Positions 45,979-57,195 of a stretch of DNA of 64,000 nucleotides are shown here, piece after piece (positions within the stretch are counted from its first letter, which is position 1; every line of letters begins with the position of its first letter). The notes under the pieces were generated by a model. The model searched no databases. It saw only the letters and a list, made by a program, of their open reading frames with translations, and was not told the origin of the DNA. The translations under genes and the position numbers were made by a program. Origin of the DNA: Ancylobacter novellus (GTDB lineage Bacteria > Pseudomonadota > Alphaproteobacteria > Rhizobiales > Methylopilaceae). Where the stretch lies: contig QFPN01000003.1 in NCBI GenBank assembly GCA_003241695.1, forward strand, positions 372,001 through 436,000, in the 5' to 3' direction.

Positions 45979-46010
45979 GTAAACTACACCGTACCGTTTA
46001 CATAAGTCAA
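45979..46010. promoter_or_regulatory. TetR operator and aldo-keto reductase promoter
   Basis: The inverted repeat GTAAAC-N11-GTTTAC (45979-46001) lies in the 112-base divergent gap. On the minus strand TTGACT (46010-46005) and TAGTTT (45986-45981 region) are spaced 18 bases and enclose the repeat, so a bound repressor would block the aldo-keto reductase promoter. The site is also 22 bases from the TetR ATG, so autoregulation is likely. Confidence 0.65.
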
Positions 46011-46022
46011 GGCGAAACGCGA

Positions 46023-46637
46023 ATGAGACCGGATCAGGTCGGGGAGGCCGCGACGAAGGACGGCGGCGACGAACCCGTCGGCCGTCCGGGCAAGCGGAAG
46101 CAGATCGTCGCCGCCGCGCGCGAGCTTTTTCTGGCGCAGGGCTACGGCGCGACCAGCATGGACGCCGTGGCGCGCGCCGCGCCGGTGTCGAAGCGCACGC
46201 TCTACAATCACTTCGACGGCAAGCAGGCGCTGTTCCTCGCCGTGCTGCGCGATTCCTGGACCGACCTGTCCGAGGCGCCCGCGATCGGCGCCGGCGGCGA
46301 CGTGCGCGAGACGCTCCGGCGCTATGTGGCGCGTCTCGAATCGCACTGGCGCCATCCCGACGTGGTGCCGTTCCTGCGCCTGCTCATCGCGGAAGGCGCG
46401 CGCTTCCCCGAGCTTTCGGAGATCTACTACCAGGCCGGCAAGGCGCCGGCGGTCGCCGAGCTCGCCCGTTATTTCGAGGGCAAGGCGGACCCGCTCGGCC
46501 TGAGCGCCGAGGCGCGCGCGATCCAGTTCCTCGGCATGATCAAGGAAGCGCTGTTCTGGCCCAAGGTGCTGGGCTTCCCCGTCTCGGGCGACCGCGACGC
46601 GATGGTCGAGGCTGCGATCGCGCGGATTCTGGGGTAG
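46023..46637 (+). CDS. TetR/AcrR-family transcriptional regulator
   Basis: The 204-residue protein has an N-terminal HTH (about 22-70: KQIVAAARELFLAQGYGATSMDAVARAAPVSKRTLYNHFDGKQALF) and a C-terminal ligand/dimerisation domain of the AcrR/TetR_C type. It is divergent from the aldo-keto reductase and shares the operator at 45979-46001, so it probably represses that gene until an aldehyde or xenobiotic binds. The inducer cannot be read from sequence. Confidence 0.88.
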   Translation: MRPDQVGEAATKDGGDEPVGRPGKRKQIVAAARELFLAQGYGATSMDAVARAAPVSKRTLYNHFDGKQALFLAVLRDSWTDLSEAPAIGAGGDVRETLRRYVARLESHWRHPDVVPFLRLLIAEGARFPELSEIYYQAGKAPAVAELARYFEGKADPLGLSAEARAIQFLGMIKEALFWPKVLGFPVSGDRDAMVEAAIARILG

Positions 46638-46695
46638 AGCGCAACCGCCTTCCAGCGGCCTCACCGTCATGCCCCCAGCCCTGACTTCCGCCGAC

Positions 46696-46726
46696 AAAAA
46701 AAGCCCCCGGCCGAAGACCGGGGGCT
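46696..46726 (-). terminator. Rho-independent terminator of pckA
   Basis: On the minus strand the 9-bp stem AGCCCCCGG / CCGGGGGCT with a 7-base loop is followed by seven U residues, 29 bases past the pckA stop. It lies between convergent pckA and the TetR gene. Confidence 0.9.
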
Positions 46727-46754
46727 GGAGAACTCGCGCAAGGGGAGTGCGAGC

Positions 46755-48425
<1,671 letters not shown>

Positions 48426-48738
48426 CTCGGTGGTCCTCACGAAACAGCGAAAGTCGGCGCGATCATGACGGTCGGGTCACGATCTCGCCGCGGAGCGGCG
48501 GGCGAAGGGGCTCGACCGGGGAAACGGCCGGATGAAGCGTCAGGCTCCCTGACCTATCGTTCAAGCAAGCTGACGCGGCTATTTAATAGCCTTGAATCCG
48601 AACGGCGTCATCGGAGTTTCGTATGATGCGGTCGCAAAAATCGATTGACGGTCATGCGGCGGGGCGTTCCGCGAGACGGTCAAGACAAGCGCATCGATCG
48701 ATCGGTCGACCGCCGCCGGGAGCGATTCCCGGCGAAGC
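48426..48738 (-). promoter_or_regulatory. pckA upstream region with a 15-bp palindrome
   Basis: No gene is seen in these 313 bases. The 15-bp sequence GGCTATT-T-AATAGCC (48577-48591) is a perfect palindrome about 150 bases upstream of the pckA ATG and stands out as the most AT-rich part. It is a candidate operator; in Sinorhizobium pckA is controlled by a LacI-type regulator, but I cannot match the site to it. The 48739 side is the 3' end of the HugZ-like gene. Confidence 0.45.
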
Positions 48739-49503
48739 CTATTCCCCTGAGGCTTTGGCGCGCGCCTCGCCGACGAGCTTCACAAGCGCCTTGCGGACGT
48801 CGACCGCGGTCGACGCGCGCTCCGGGAACGGCAGGTGCCGGGCGACGCCGGCCAGTCCGATCTCGAAGCCGAGCGGGTCGCAGCCCTCGAAACGCCAGTC
48901 GCCGTCGGGCGCTCCGAGAAGCGCGGTCGCGTAGAGCCGGGTGGCGTCCGCATGATCCTCGTTCATGTGCTCGACGATGCCCGCCTCCGCTTCGAGCAGC
49001 GCCTCCGCGCCCGCGGTCTCGACCCGAAGCTGCGGCCAGTCGAGATCGACGATCCTGCCGAAGCCCGCGACGAGATGCGCGCCCGAAGGTTCGAACCGCA
49101 GCATGTTGAAGTCGGCGAAGTCGAAATATCCGGCGCTTTCGGGCTGCCGGGCGAGCCAGCGGGCCTTCGACGCGTCCTTGTCGACGCCGACGCAGGCGCC
49201 GAGCAGCGTGATCCGCGGATGGGCGAGCGGGTCGCCCTCCCCGACCTCGGCGAGAAGCAGGCTCGCGCGCGCGTCGGACGACAGGTTCCGCGCATGGCGG
49301 GCGAGATCAGAGACGAGCATCAGCGGCGCGCCGTCGGGCGCGGTCGCGACCGCGACGAGCGAGACGTAAGGCGCGCCCGTCTCCCGGTCGAACGTCGCGA
49401 GGCCGGCGCGGCGCGCCGACCGCAGCAGACGCCTCGCCTCGAAGACCGCATCGAAGGCTCCCGCCGCCGCGCTGGGCGCCGCTTCTGCGTTCGACACGGT
49501 CAT
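48739..49503 (-). CDS. HugZ/pyridoxamine 5'-phosphate oxidase-like flavin or haem protein
   Basis: The 254-residue protein has a split-barrel PNPOx-like N-terminal half (about 20-165; ARRLLRSARRAGLATFDRETGAPYVSLVAVA, MLVSDLARHARNL). The DUF2470-like C-terminal half has IVEHMNEDHADATRLYATALLG and is typical of HugZ haem oxygenases and related proteins. The haem-ligand candidate is the histidine of EHMNEDH. Function may be haem use or flavin redox chemistry. ATG 49503 is chosen because GGAG is 7 bases upstream; ATG 49509 is too close to it. It is divergent from chvI. Confidence 0.75.
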   Translation of the reverse strand: MTVSNAEAAPSAAAGAFDAVFEARRLLRSARRAGLATFDRETGAPYVSLVAVATAPDGAPLMLVSDLARHARNLSSDARASLLLAEVGEGDPLAHPRITLLGACVGVDKDASKARWLARQPESAGYFDFADFNMLRFEPSGAHLVAGFGRIVDLDWPQLRVETAGAEALLEAEAGIVEHMNEDHADATRLYATALLGAPDGDWRFEGCDPLGFEIGLAGVARHLPFPERASTAVDVRKALVKLVGEARAKASGE

Positions 49504-49644
49504 TGTCATTCTCCACAATCGGGCCGATCCGAACGTCTCTTTCGCCGAATCGCCTGCGAATCTTGGGGGCGAAGCGGGGACGTCACATTTAAGCCACGCG
49601 ATCCCGGTTCAAGCCGGACAGTCTATGCTATAGAAGAAGGCGCC

Positions 49645-50355
49645 ATGCCGACGATCGCCCTGGTCGACGACGACCGCAACATTCTCACATCCGTCTCCAT
49701 CGCGCTCGAAGCCGAGGGATACCGGATCCAGACCTACAACGACGGCGCGGCCGCGCTCGAGGGGCTGCGCGCGACGCCGCCCGACCTCGCGATCTTCGAC
49801 ATCAAGATGCCGCGGATGGACGGGATGGAGCTGCTGCGGCGGCTGCGCCAGAAGTCCGAGCTGCCGGTGATCTTCCTCACCTCCAAGGACGAGGAGATCG
49901 ACGAGCTGTTCGGCCTGAAGATGGGCGCGGACGACTTCATCCGGAAGCCGTTTTCGCAGCGCCTGCTGGTCGAGCGCGTCAAGGCCGTGCTGCGGCGCTC
50001 CGCCGCCAAGGACCCGCAGGCGGCCGGAGCCGCGGCCAAGGGGCCGGACTCGAAGGCGCTCGAACGCGGCCAGCTGATGATGGACCCGGAGCGCCACACC
50101 TGCACCTGGAAGGGCGAGGCGGTGACGCTCACCGTCACCGAGTTCCTGATCCTGCAGGCGCTCGCCATGCGGCCGGGTGTCGTGAAGAGCCGCAACGCGC
50201 TGATGGACGCGGCCTATGACGATCAGGTCTATGTCGACGACCGCACCATCGACAGCCACATCAAGCGGCTCCGGAAGAAGTTCAAGTCGGTCGACGACGA
50301 CTTCGACATGATCGAGACGCTCTACGGCGTCGGCTACCGCTTCAAGGAAGGCTGA
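49645..50355 (+). CDS. chvI: Response regulator ChvI
   Basis: OmpR/PhoB-type regulator with a receiver domain (1-120, phosphoacceptor D52 in FDIKMPRMDG, K-PF motif in IRKPFSQRLL) and a winged-helix output (about 140-236, IDSHIKRLRKKF and YGVGYRFKEG). In Hyphomicrobiales ChvI with ChvG governs acid and envelope-stress responses and is often essential. The 236-residue length is typical. ATG 49645 has GAAGG upstream. It is followed by a large palindromic repeat and chvG. Confidence 0.92.
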   Translation: MPTIALVDDDRNILTSVSIALEAEGYRIQTYNDGAAALEGLRATPPDLAIFDIKMPRMDGMELLRRLRQKSELPVIFLTSKDEEIDELFGLKMGADDFIRKPFSQRLLVERVKAVLRRSAAKDPQAAGAAAKGPDSKALERGQLMMDPERHTCTWKGEAVTLTVTEFLILQALAMRPGVVKSRNALMDAAYDDQVYVDDRTIDSHIKRLRKKFKSVDDDFDMIETLYGVGYRFKEG

Positions 50356-50391
50356 CGCGCCTGCGTCAGGCCGGCCGGCGGCCGACTGCGT

Positions 50392-50499
50392 GCTTCGAGA
50401 CGGCCCTGACGGCCTCCTCGGCATGAGGACTGTTCGTGCCATTCAAGTCTACGCCAGTCCTCGCCTTGAAGAGCATGCCGCAGGCGGGCGTCTCGAAGC
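50392..50499. repeat. Palindromic repeat between chvI and chvG (second family)
   Basis: GCTTCGAGACG (50392-50402) and CGTCTCGAAGC (50489-50499) are perfect inverted arms. GAGGAC (50425-50430) and GTCCTC (50457-50462) form an inner pair. Similar GAGACG...CTCGAA arms with CTCAGC-ATGAGG cores are common intergenic repeats in this order. It is unrelated to copies A-C. Transcription from chvI into chvG would have to pass through it. Confidence 0.75.
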
Positions 50500-50535
50500 G
50501 CGCGGCTCCTATCCGCCGCGGTCGCCGGTAAAGCC

Positions 50536-52320
50536 ATGAGTCTCGAAGCCGAACGCGCCGACGAGATCCCGCAGACGGACGCCGAAGAGGACGCCCGCAA
50601 GGAGACCTTCGGCGAGCGTCTGCGGCGCTGGGGGACGGCCGCGCGCCTGATCGGCTTCTCGAGCCTCACCCGCCGCATCCTGGTGCTGAACCTCGCGGGC
50701 CTCGTGGCGCTCGTCTCGGGGATCCTCTACCTCAACCAGTTCCGCGCCGGGCTGATCGACGCCCGCGTCCAGAGCCTGCTGATCCAGGGCGAGATCATCG
50801 CCGGGGCGATCGCCTCCTCGGCCACCGTCGAGACCAACCAGCTCTACGTCGACCCCGACAAGCTGCTCGAACTCCAGCTCGGCCAGACGGCCTCGCCCGG
50901 CGAGGAAGGGCTGCAAAGCCTCGAATTCCCGATCAATCCCGAGCGGGTCGCGCCGGTGCTCCGGCGGCTCGTGACGCCGACCCGCACCCGCGCCCGCATC
51001 TACGACCGCGACGGCGCGCTGCTGCTGGACAGCCGCTCGCTCTACGCGCGCGGCGACATCCTGCGCTTCGACCTGCCGCCGCCGACCGTGAAGGACCCGA
51101 GCTTCTTCGAACGCGTCGGGCAGTTCCTTCACGGCCTCCTGCGCCGCACCGACCTTCCGGTCTATCCGGAGCTCGGCGCCGCGAACGGGCGCGGCTATCC
51201 GGAGGTCGCGCGCGCGTTGTCGGGGTCGCCGGGCAGCATCGTGCGCGTCAACGAGGCGGGAAAGATCATCGTCTCGGTCGCGGTGCCGATCCAGCGGTTC
51301 CGGGCCGTCACCGGGGCGCTGCTGCTGTCGACGCAGGGCGGCGACATCGACGCCATCGTGCAGGCCGAGCGGATGGGCATCCTGCGCGTCTTCCTCGTGG
51401 CGGCCGCGGTCATGATCGTGCTGTCGCTGCTGCTCGCGAGCACGATCGCGGGGCCGGTCCGCAAGCTCGCCGACGGCGCGGAACGCGTGCGCCACCGCGT
51501 CTCGCACCGGGCCGAGATCCCCGACTTCACGAGCCGCACCGACGAGATCGGCCATCTTTCGGGCGCGCTGCGCGACATGACCAACGCGCTCTACGCCCGC
51601 ATCGAGGGCATCGAGCGCTTCGCGGCCGACGTCGCGCACGAGCTGAAGAACCCGCTGACCTCGCTCCGTTCCGCGGTCGAGACGATGCCGCTCGCGAAGA
51701 GCGACGAGTCGCGCGCGCGGCTGCTCGAGGTCATCCAGCACGACGTGAAGCGCCTCGACCGCCTGATCTCCGACATCTCCGACGCGAGCCGCCTCGACGC
51801 CGAGCTGCAGCGGCAGGACGCCGAACCGGTCGACGTGGTGAAGCTCCTGACCACCGTCATCGACATGCAGACCGGCGCGCCGCACGGGCGCGACGTGGCC
51901 GTCAAGCTCGCAGTCGCGGACGCGGCGCAGGGCCACGACGCCTATCTGGTGCTCGGCCACGATTCGCGCCTCGCACAGGTGGTCACCAACCTCGTCGACA
52001 ACGCCCGCTCGTTCTCGCCGCCCGGCTCCACGGTCGCCGTGTCGTGCCGACGCTTGAAGAAATTCGTCGAGATCGTGGTCGAGGATTCCGGACCGGGCAT
52101 CCGCGAGGACGCGCTCGAGAAGATCTTCGAGCGCTTCTACACGGACAGGCCAGAGCATGGCTTCGGGCAGAACTCCGGGCTCGGCCTCTCGATCTCCAAG
52201 CAGATCGTCGAGGCGCATGACGGCCGCATCACGGCGGAGAACAGGGTCAAGACCGTCGACGGCGAGGCCAGGGTCCTCGGCGCCCGTTTCACGGTGCGTC
52301 TGCCCGCGGCGCTCGGATGA
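50536..52320 (+). CDS. chvG: Sensor histidine kinase ChvG
   Basis: The 594-residue kinase has an N-terminal cytoplasmic segment, TM1 (about 47-66), a periplasmic sensor (about 67-280), TM2 (283-303), a HAMP domain and a kinase core. The H-box is H368 in FAADVAHELKNPLTSL, followed by N-box LVDNARSFS, GxG motifs DSGPGI and GLGLSISKQIVEAHDG. It phosphorylates ChvI. In Agrobacterium and Sinorhizobium it is held by the periplasmic repressor ExoR, which is not in the window. The stop overlaps the hprK ATG by 4 bp, so hprK is coupled. Confidence 0.95.
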   Translation: MSLEAERADEIPQTDAEEDARKETFGERLRRWGTAARLIGFSSLTRRILVLNLAGLVALVSGILYLNQFRAGLIDARVQSLLIQGEIIAGAIASSATVETNQLYVDPDKLLELQLGQTASPGEEGLQSLEFPINPERVAPVLRRLVTPTRTRARIYDRDGALLLDSRSLYARGDILRFDLPPPTVKDPSFFERVGQFLHGLLRRTDLPVYPELGAANGRGYPEVARALSGSPGSIVRVNEAGKIIVSVAVPIQRFRAVTGALLLSTQGGDIDAIVQAERMGILRVFLVAAAVMIVLSLLLASTIAGPVRKLADGAERVRHRVSHRAEIPDFTSRTDEIGHLSGALRDMTNALYARIEGIERFAADVAHELKNPLTSLRSAVETMPLAKSDESRARLLEVIQHDVKRLDRLISDISDASRLDAELQRQDAEPVDVVKLLTTVIDMQTGAPHGRDVAVKLAVADAAQGHDAYLVLGHDSRLAQVVTNLVDNARSFSPPGSTVAVSCRRLKKFVEIVVEDSGPGIREDALEKIFERFYTDRPEHGFGQNSGLGLSISKQIVEAHDGRITAENRVKTVDGEARVLGARFTVRLPAALG

Positions 52321-52829
52321 CCGCCGCCCCCTCCACGCACGCCAACTGCGTCGCGATCGGCGAGCGCGGCGTTCTGATCCGGGGCGAGCCGGGCTCGGGC
52401 AAGTCCGGCCTTTCGGCGACGCTCGTCGCGCGGGCGCGCGAAGCGGGCCGGTTCGCGCGCCTCGTCTCGGACGACCGCACGCTGCTGCGCGCCGTTCACG
52501 GGAGGTTGATCGCGTCGCCGCCGCCGGCGCTCGCCGGGCTGATCGAGCGGCGCGGGGTCGGGATCGCGTCCGAGCCTCACCTCGGCGAAATCGTGGTCGG
52601 ACTCGTGGTCGATCTTGTCGCCTCGCCGGACCGCATGCCGGAGCCGGAGGCGCTCGCCTGCGCCGTCGCCGGGGTCAGTCTGCCCAGGGTCGCGATTGAT
52701 CCGAAAGATCCCCGCTCTGTCGAGCTCATCCTGGAATGTCTCATTTTGGCATTCAACGCTTCCGACTGTGGCCGTTTCGCCCTTGCGTTCGCGCCGCAAC
52801 ATGAAAAGATTGCGCCCTCGGCGTCCTGA
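52317..52829 (+). CDS. hprK: HPr kinase/phosphorylase, short alphaproteobacterial form
   Basis: The 170-residue protein is the C-terminal catalytic domain only, without the N-terminal HprK domain of Firmicutes. The P-loop GEPGSGKS is at 23-30 and LVSDDRTLL (about 49-57) has the catalytic Asp. The end RSVELILECLIL is the family helix. It phosphorylates HPr on the regulatory serine. It is coupled to chvG by an ATGA overlap and is followed by PTS EIIA and HPr, a PTS without a sugar permease. Confidence 0.9.
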   Translation: MTAAPSTHANCVAIGERGVLIRGEPGSGKSGLSATLVARAREAGRFARLVSDDRTLLRAVHGRLIASPPPALAGLIERRGVGIASEPHLGEIVVGLVVDLVASPDRMPEPEALACAVAGVSLPRVAIDPKDPRSVELILECLILAFNASDCGRFALAFAPQHEKIAPSAS

Positions 52830-52910
52830 TCGCCGATGTCCTTGCGCTCCGACGCGTAGCGACGCGCGTCGGGTCCGCCCCAAGCGCAACGAGGTTTGCG
52901 CGGAGACTGC

Positions 52911-53312
52911 ATGATCGGCCTCGTTCTAGTCACTCACGGGCGTCTAGCCTGTGAGTTCCGCTCAGCCCTCGAACATGTCGTGGGGCCTCAGGATCAGATC
53001 GCGACCATCACGATCGATCCGGAAGACGACATGGAGGCGCGCCGCGGGGACATCCTCACGGCCGTGCGCGAGGTCGACCGCGGCGACGGGGTCGCCGTGC
53101 TGACCGACATGTTCGGCGGCACGCCCTCCAATCTCGCGATCTCGTGCATGGACGGCCGCAAGGTCGAGGTGATCGCGGGCATCAACCTGCCCATGCTGAT
53201 CAAGCTCGCGACGGTGCGACCCAATCTGCCGCTCGAAGCCGCGGTGACGCAGGCGCAGGAGGCCGGCCGCAAATACATCAATGTGGCGAGCCAAGTTCTG
53301 TCGGTGAAATGA
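52911..53312 (+). CDS. PTS EIIA component, mannose type
   Basis: A 133-residue EIIA-Man domain protein. H9 in VLVTHGRL is the phosphoryl-accepting histidine, and VLTDMFGGTPSNLA (about 64-77) is the family motif. It receives phosphate from HPr and acts as a regulator, since no EIIBC sugar transporter genes are near. ATG 52911 fits the family start. The stop overlaps the HPr ATG (53309). It is part of the chvG-hprK-EIIA-HPr operon-like run. Confidence 0.9.
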   Translation: MIGLVLVTHGRLACEFRSALEHVVGPQDQIATITIDPEDDMEARRGDILTAVREVDRGDGVAVLTDMFGGTPSNLAISCMDGRKVEVIAGINLPMLIKLATVRPNLPLEAAVTQAQEAGRKYINVASQVLSVK

Positions 53313-53605
53313 CCATGACCCTGACGGAGAATTCGGCGACGGCGAGGGAGCTTGCGATCGTCAACAAGCGCGGTCTCCACGCCCGCGCCTCGGCGAAGTT
53401 CGTGCAGACCGTCGAACGCTTCGACGCGGCCGTGAAGGTCAGCCGCGCCGGAGAGACTGTCACCGGCGGCTCGATCATGGGGCTGATGATGCTCGCGGCC
53501 GGCCCCGGCACCACGATCCATGTCGAGGCCACCGGCCCCGAGGCCGAAGCCGCCATCGCCGCGCTCGCCGCGCTCGTCGAGAACAAGTTCGGCGAGGAGG
53601 AATAA
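53309..53605 (+). CDS. HPr phosphocarrier protein (PTS)
   Basis: A 98-residue HPr. H24 in VNKRGLHARASAKFV is the phosphoryl-carrier histidine, and the serine in GGSIMGLMML is the HprK target (Ser46 equivalent). ATG 53309 overlaps the EIIA stop; ATG 53315 is an alternative start. In this order HPr relays phosphate from PtsP/EI-Ntr to EIIA, linking nitrogen and carbon status. EI is not in the window. Confidence 0.92.
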   Translation: MTMTLTENSATARELAIVNKRGLHARASAKFVQTVERFDAAVKVSRAGETVTGGSIMGLMMLAAGPGTTIHVEATGPEAEAAIAALAALVENKFGEEE

Positions 53606-53635
53606 AAAAAGGCCGCGCCCTCGACGGACGCGGCC
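53604..53635. terminator. Terminator between HPr and the Tim44-like gene
   Basis: A stem GGCCGCG / CGCGGCC (53611-53617 and 53629-53635) is preceded on the plus strand by seven A residues, so it works as a U7 terminator on the minus strand for the Tim44-like gene. On the plus strand the tail TTCTCCTC is weaker. The two genes are convergent. Confidence 0.75.
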
Positions 53636-53711
53636 TTCTCCTCAGATCTCAGTCGGTGCGCCGCGCGGTCGCCATGCAGCCGGCTACGGCTTGAAGCGGA
53701 TCTCTTTTACC

Positions 53712-54779
53712 TCAGCCCTGCTGCTGGATCGCCGAGAGCAGCCATCGGCCGCCGTTGCGCGAGCGCACGAAGGTCCAGAGTTCGACCGCTTCCTCCCTGG
53801 CGTGCGGATCGCCGTCGACTACCCGGCCGGTGGCGCGGTCTTCGGTGACGTCTACGAGCTCGTAGCGCATCGCGACGGTCGCGTAGTCGCGGCCCTGCTC
53901 GCTCCAGCTTTCGGCGAGATCGCCCTGCAGCAGCTTCACGCCGCTCACCTTGTTGACGACGCCGCGGCTCGCATCCTCGGCGAGGTCTTCGCCGAACATC
54001 TCGACCATCTCCGGCGTCGCGAGCCCGCGCAGGCGCGAAAGGTCCTGCCGGGACCAGGCGTCCTGCACGTCCGTCAGCATCCGCTCGAAATCGTCGAAGT
54101 CGGACGGCTCGAGCGACAGGTCGCTCGAGGCCGCGCTGTGGCCGGCCGCGTACCCGCCGCCGAGCCCGTAGGACGACCGGCCGCCGCTCTGATCGTCAAC
54201 GCGGTCGCGCGACGCGCCCATGGCGCCCTGTCCCATGCCGCCCTGTCCGATGCCGCCCGATCCCATGCCGTAAGGCGAAGCGCCCGCCGCGGCCGTCTGA
54301 GGCTCCTGCCGGCGGCGCATCCAGTTCATGATCAGGCGCGCGACGATGATGATGAGGCCGACCTGGATCAGTAGGCCGAGAATGGAGGCCATCGAGCCGA
54401 GGCCGCCGAAGAAGCCGTTGCCCGCGAGCAGGCCGAACAGACCCGCGCCCAGCAGGCCGCCCATCAGGCCGGCGCCGAAACCGCCGAAGCGTCCGCCGAA
54501 CATCCCGCCCTGATTGCCCGCGCGCGAGGCCGCCGAAGGCGCTCCGACGCCGCCGGGCTGTCCCGGCTGGGTGATCGAGCGCTGCATCGACGCGGCCCCC
54601 GGCGAGGTCGCGGTCGGCGGAGGCGCGTTGAAGGTCTTCGAGCCGCGGCTGCCGAAGCTGCCGCTGCGTCCGGCGCGGGCGTCCGCGTCCTGGGGGATCA
54701 CGGTCGCGCCCACGACGAGAACCGCGGCGAAAACCGCGAGCGCGCGGCGGAGGGAAAACCTGGCGAAGCGCATCGTCAT
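53712..54779 (-). CDS. Tim44-like domain protein
   Basis: The 355-residue protein has a signal or anchor segment (about 12-33), then a Gly/Met-rich linker (about 75-115), a transmembrane helix (about 130-152, ASILGLLIQVGLIIIVARLIM), and a C-terminal Tim44-like domain (about 215-355, FERMLTDVQDAWSRQDLSRLRGLATPEMVEMF and ELWTFVRSRNGGRWLLSAIQQ). Bacterial Tim44-like proteins are membrane-associated and of uncertain role, related to mitochondrial import proteins. The glycine-rich segment GGIGQGGMGQGAMG (about 172-185) is unusual. It is a single gene closed by the terminator at 53604. Confidence 0.8.
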   Translation of the reverse strand: MTMRFARFSLRRALAVFAAVLVVGATVIPQDADARAGRSGSFGSRGSKTFNAPPPTATSPGAASMQRSITQPGQPGGVGAPSAASRAGNQGGMFGGRFGGFGAGLMGGLLGAGLFGLLAGNGFFGGLGSMASILGLLIQVGLIIIVARLIMNWMRRRQEPQTAAAGASPYGMGSGGIGQGGMGQGAMGASRDRVDDQSGGRSSYGLGGGYAAGHSAASSDLSLEPSDFDDFERMLTDVQDAWSRQDLSRLRGLATPEMVEMFGEDLAEDASRGVVNKVSGVKLLQGDLAESWSEQGRDYATVAMRYELVDVTEDRATGRVVDGDPHAREEAVELWTFVRSRNGGRWLLSAIQQQG

Positions 54780-55056
54780 CCTTCGGTCTGCGATCCACGG
54801 CCCGCGACGCGCGAACCTGCGTGTCAGATGGTCTTGCCGTCAGGCTATGTCATCACCGGGCGCGACGCGGAAAGCTCGCAAGGCCTCACGTTGTCGGGAA
54901 GAGGCCGTGAACGCCGCGACCGCGCCGCCGTTCCGCCGCGGTGCGGCCCAAATGTCACTGCCGCGGCCAACCGCCCCATCGTCCGCTTTAACGCTCGATG
55001 ATGACGCTTCCTTTGGACTAGATGAACGCCATGATGCTTCTCGTCGAGATTCGCGC

Positions 55057-55518
55057 GTGATCCGCGCCGCCTTGCCCGTCGCAATCATCGCCGCTGCGAT
55101 GGGAGCGATCGGGTGCGGCGTCGCAGTTGCAGACGCAGCCTCGCCGCAGGCCCGAACGGCGATCGGCCCCGCCCCATGGGCGGAGGTGGCGATCTCCCCG
55201 ATCTTCGATCCCGACGACGCCTACGTGTTCGGCGACGTGGTCCACTCCCGCCGCCTCGACGGCGACGCAGCGGCCGCAGCGGCGCTGATCGACCGCGAAC
55301 TCATGGACGGCGACGACGACGAAACGGAGTCCTGGGCCGGCGGCTCCGCGTCGCTCGGCCGGGTGGCCGGAGCTTTCGCGAGCTTCACGAATTTCGGGGC
55401 GGAGGGCGAGGCTTACGCGTCCGTCGGCCTTGCGCGGGCCGGCGGAACGACGATCCGGATCGCCCGCGCCGTAAACCCGTCGCCCTTCGCCGTGGCCGTC
55501 GCCCTGTCCGACAACTGA
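55057..55518 (+). CDS. Exported protein of unknown function
   Basis: A 153-residue protein. The start is taken as GTG 55057, which gives a signal sequence IRAALPVAIIAAAMGAIGCGVAVADA; ATG 54952 upstream is in frame but adds a disordered stretch. After the signal the protein is Ala/Asp-rich (IFDPDDAYVFGDVVHSRRLDGDAAAAAALIDRELMDGDDDE) and ends in a beta-like segment (AFASFTNFGAEGEAYASVGLARAGG). Its signal contains a lone Cys that is not clearly a lipobox. It lies alone between the Tim44-like gene and ahcY. I do not recognise a family; reality as a gene is moderate. Confidence 0.5.
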   Translation: MIRAALPVAIIAAAMGAIGCGVAVADAASPQARTAIGPAPWAEVAISPIFDPDDAYVFGDVVHSRRLDGDAAAAAALIDRELMDGDDDETESWAGGSASLGRVAGAFASFTNFGAEGEAYASVGLARAGGTTIRIARAVNPSPFAVAVALSDN

Positions 55519-55592
55519 GCCGACCCGGCGACGAACGTTCCGATCGCAGGATCGTGTTCGCGCATCGTCGCGCCCGCCTCGGGCAGGCAAGC

Positions 55593-55614
55593 GACATAAA
55601 GACTTCTTTATGTC
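55593..55614 (+). promoter_or_regulatory. 22-bp palindrome upstream of ahcY, SahR-like operator
   Basis: GACATAAAGA and TCTTTATGTC form a perfect 10-bp inverted repeat around a 2-base centre, 102 bases upstream of the ahcY ATG. AAAGA/TCTTT cores are reported for SahR sites controlling SAH recycling genes in alphaproteobacteria, so this is a candidate site. The match is from memory and should be tested. It is the only strong AT-rich palindrome in the ahcY upstream region. Confidence 0.6.
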
Positions 55615-55716
55615 TTTATTGAACGAACGCCCCGACCGTGCTAGGCGTCGCCGCGAGAGACGCGACAGGCCGCTCACGCGGCCAGCGTCGCGCGCGACAC
55701 GAGGATTCTGTTTCCA

Positions 55717-57153
<1,437 letters not shown>

Positions 57154-57171
57154 GGCGGAACGCGCCTCTAG

Positions 57172-57195
57172 GCTCCCTCCCGCTCGGGAGGGAGC
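57172..57195 (+). terminator. Hairpin after ahcY (probable terminator)
   Basis: GCTCCCTCCC / GGGAGGGAGC is a perfect 10-bp stem with a 4-base loop, 18 bases past the stop. It lacks a T-tract, so it is a weak intrinsic terminator or a 3' stability hairpin. Confidence 0.6.
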
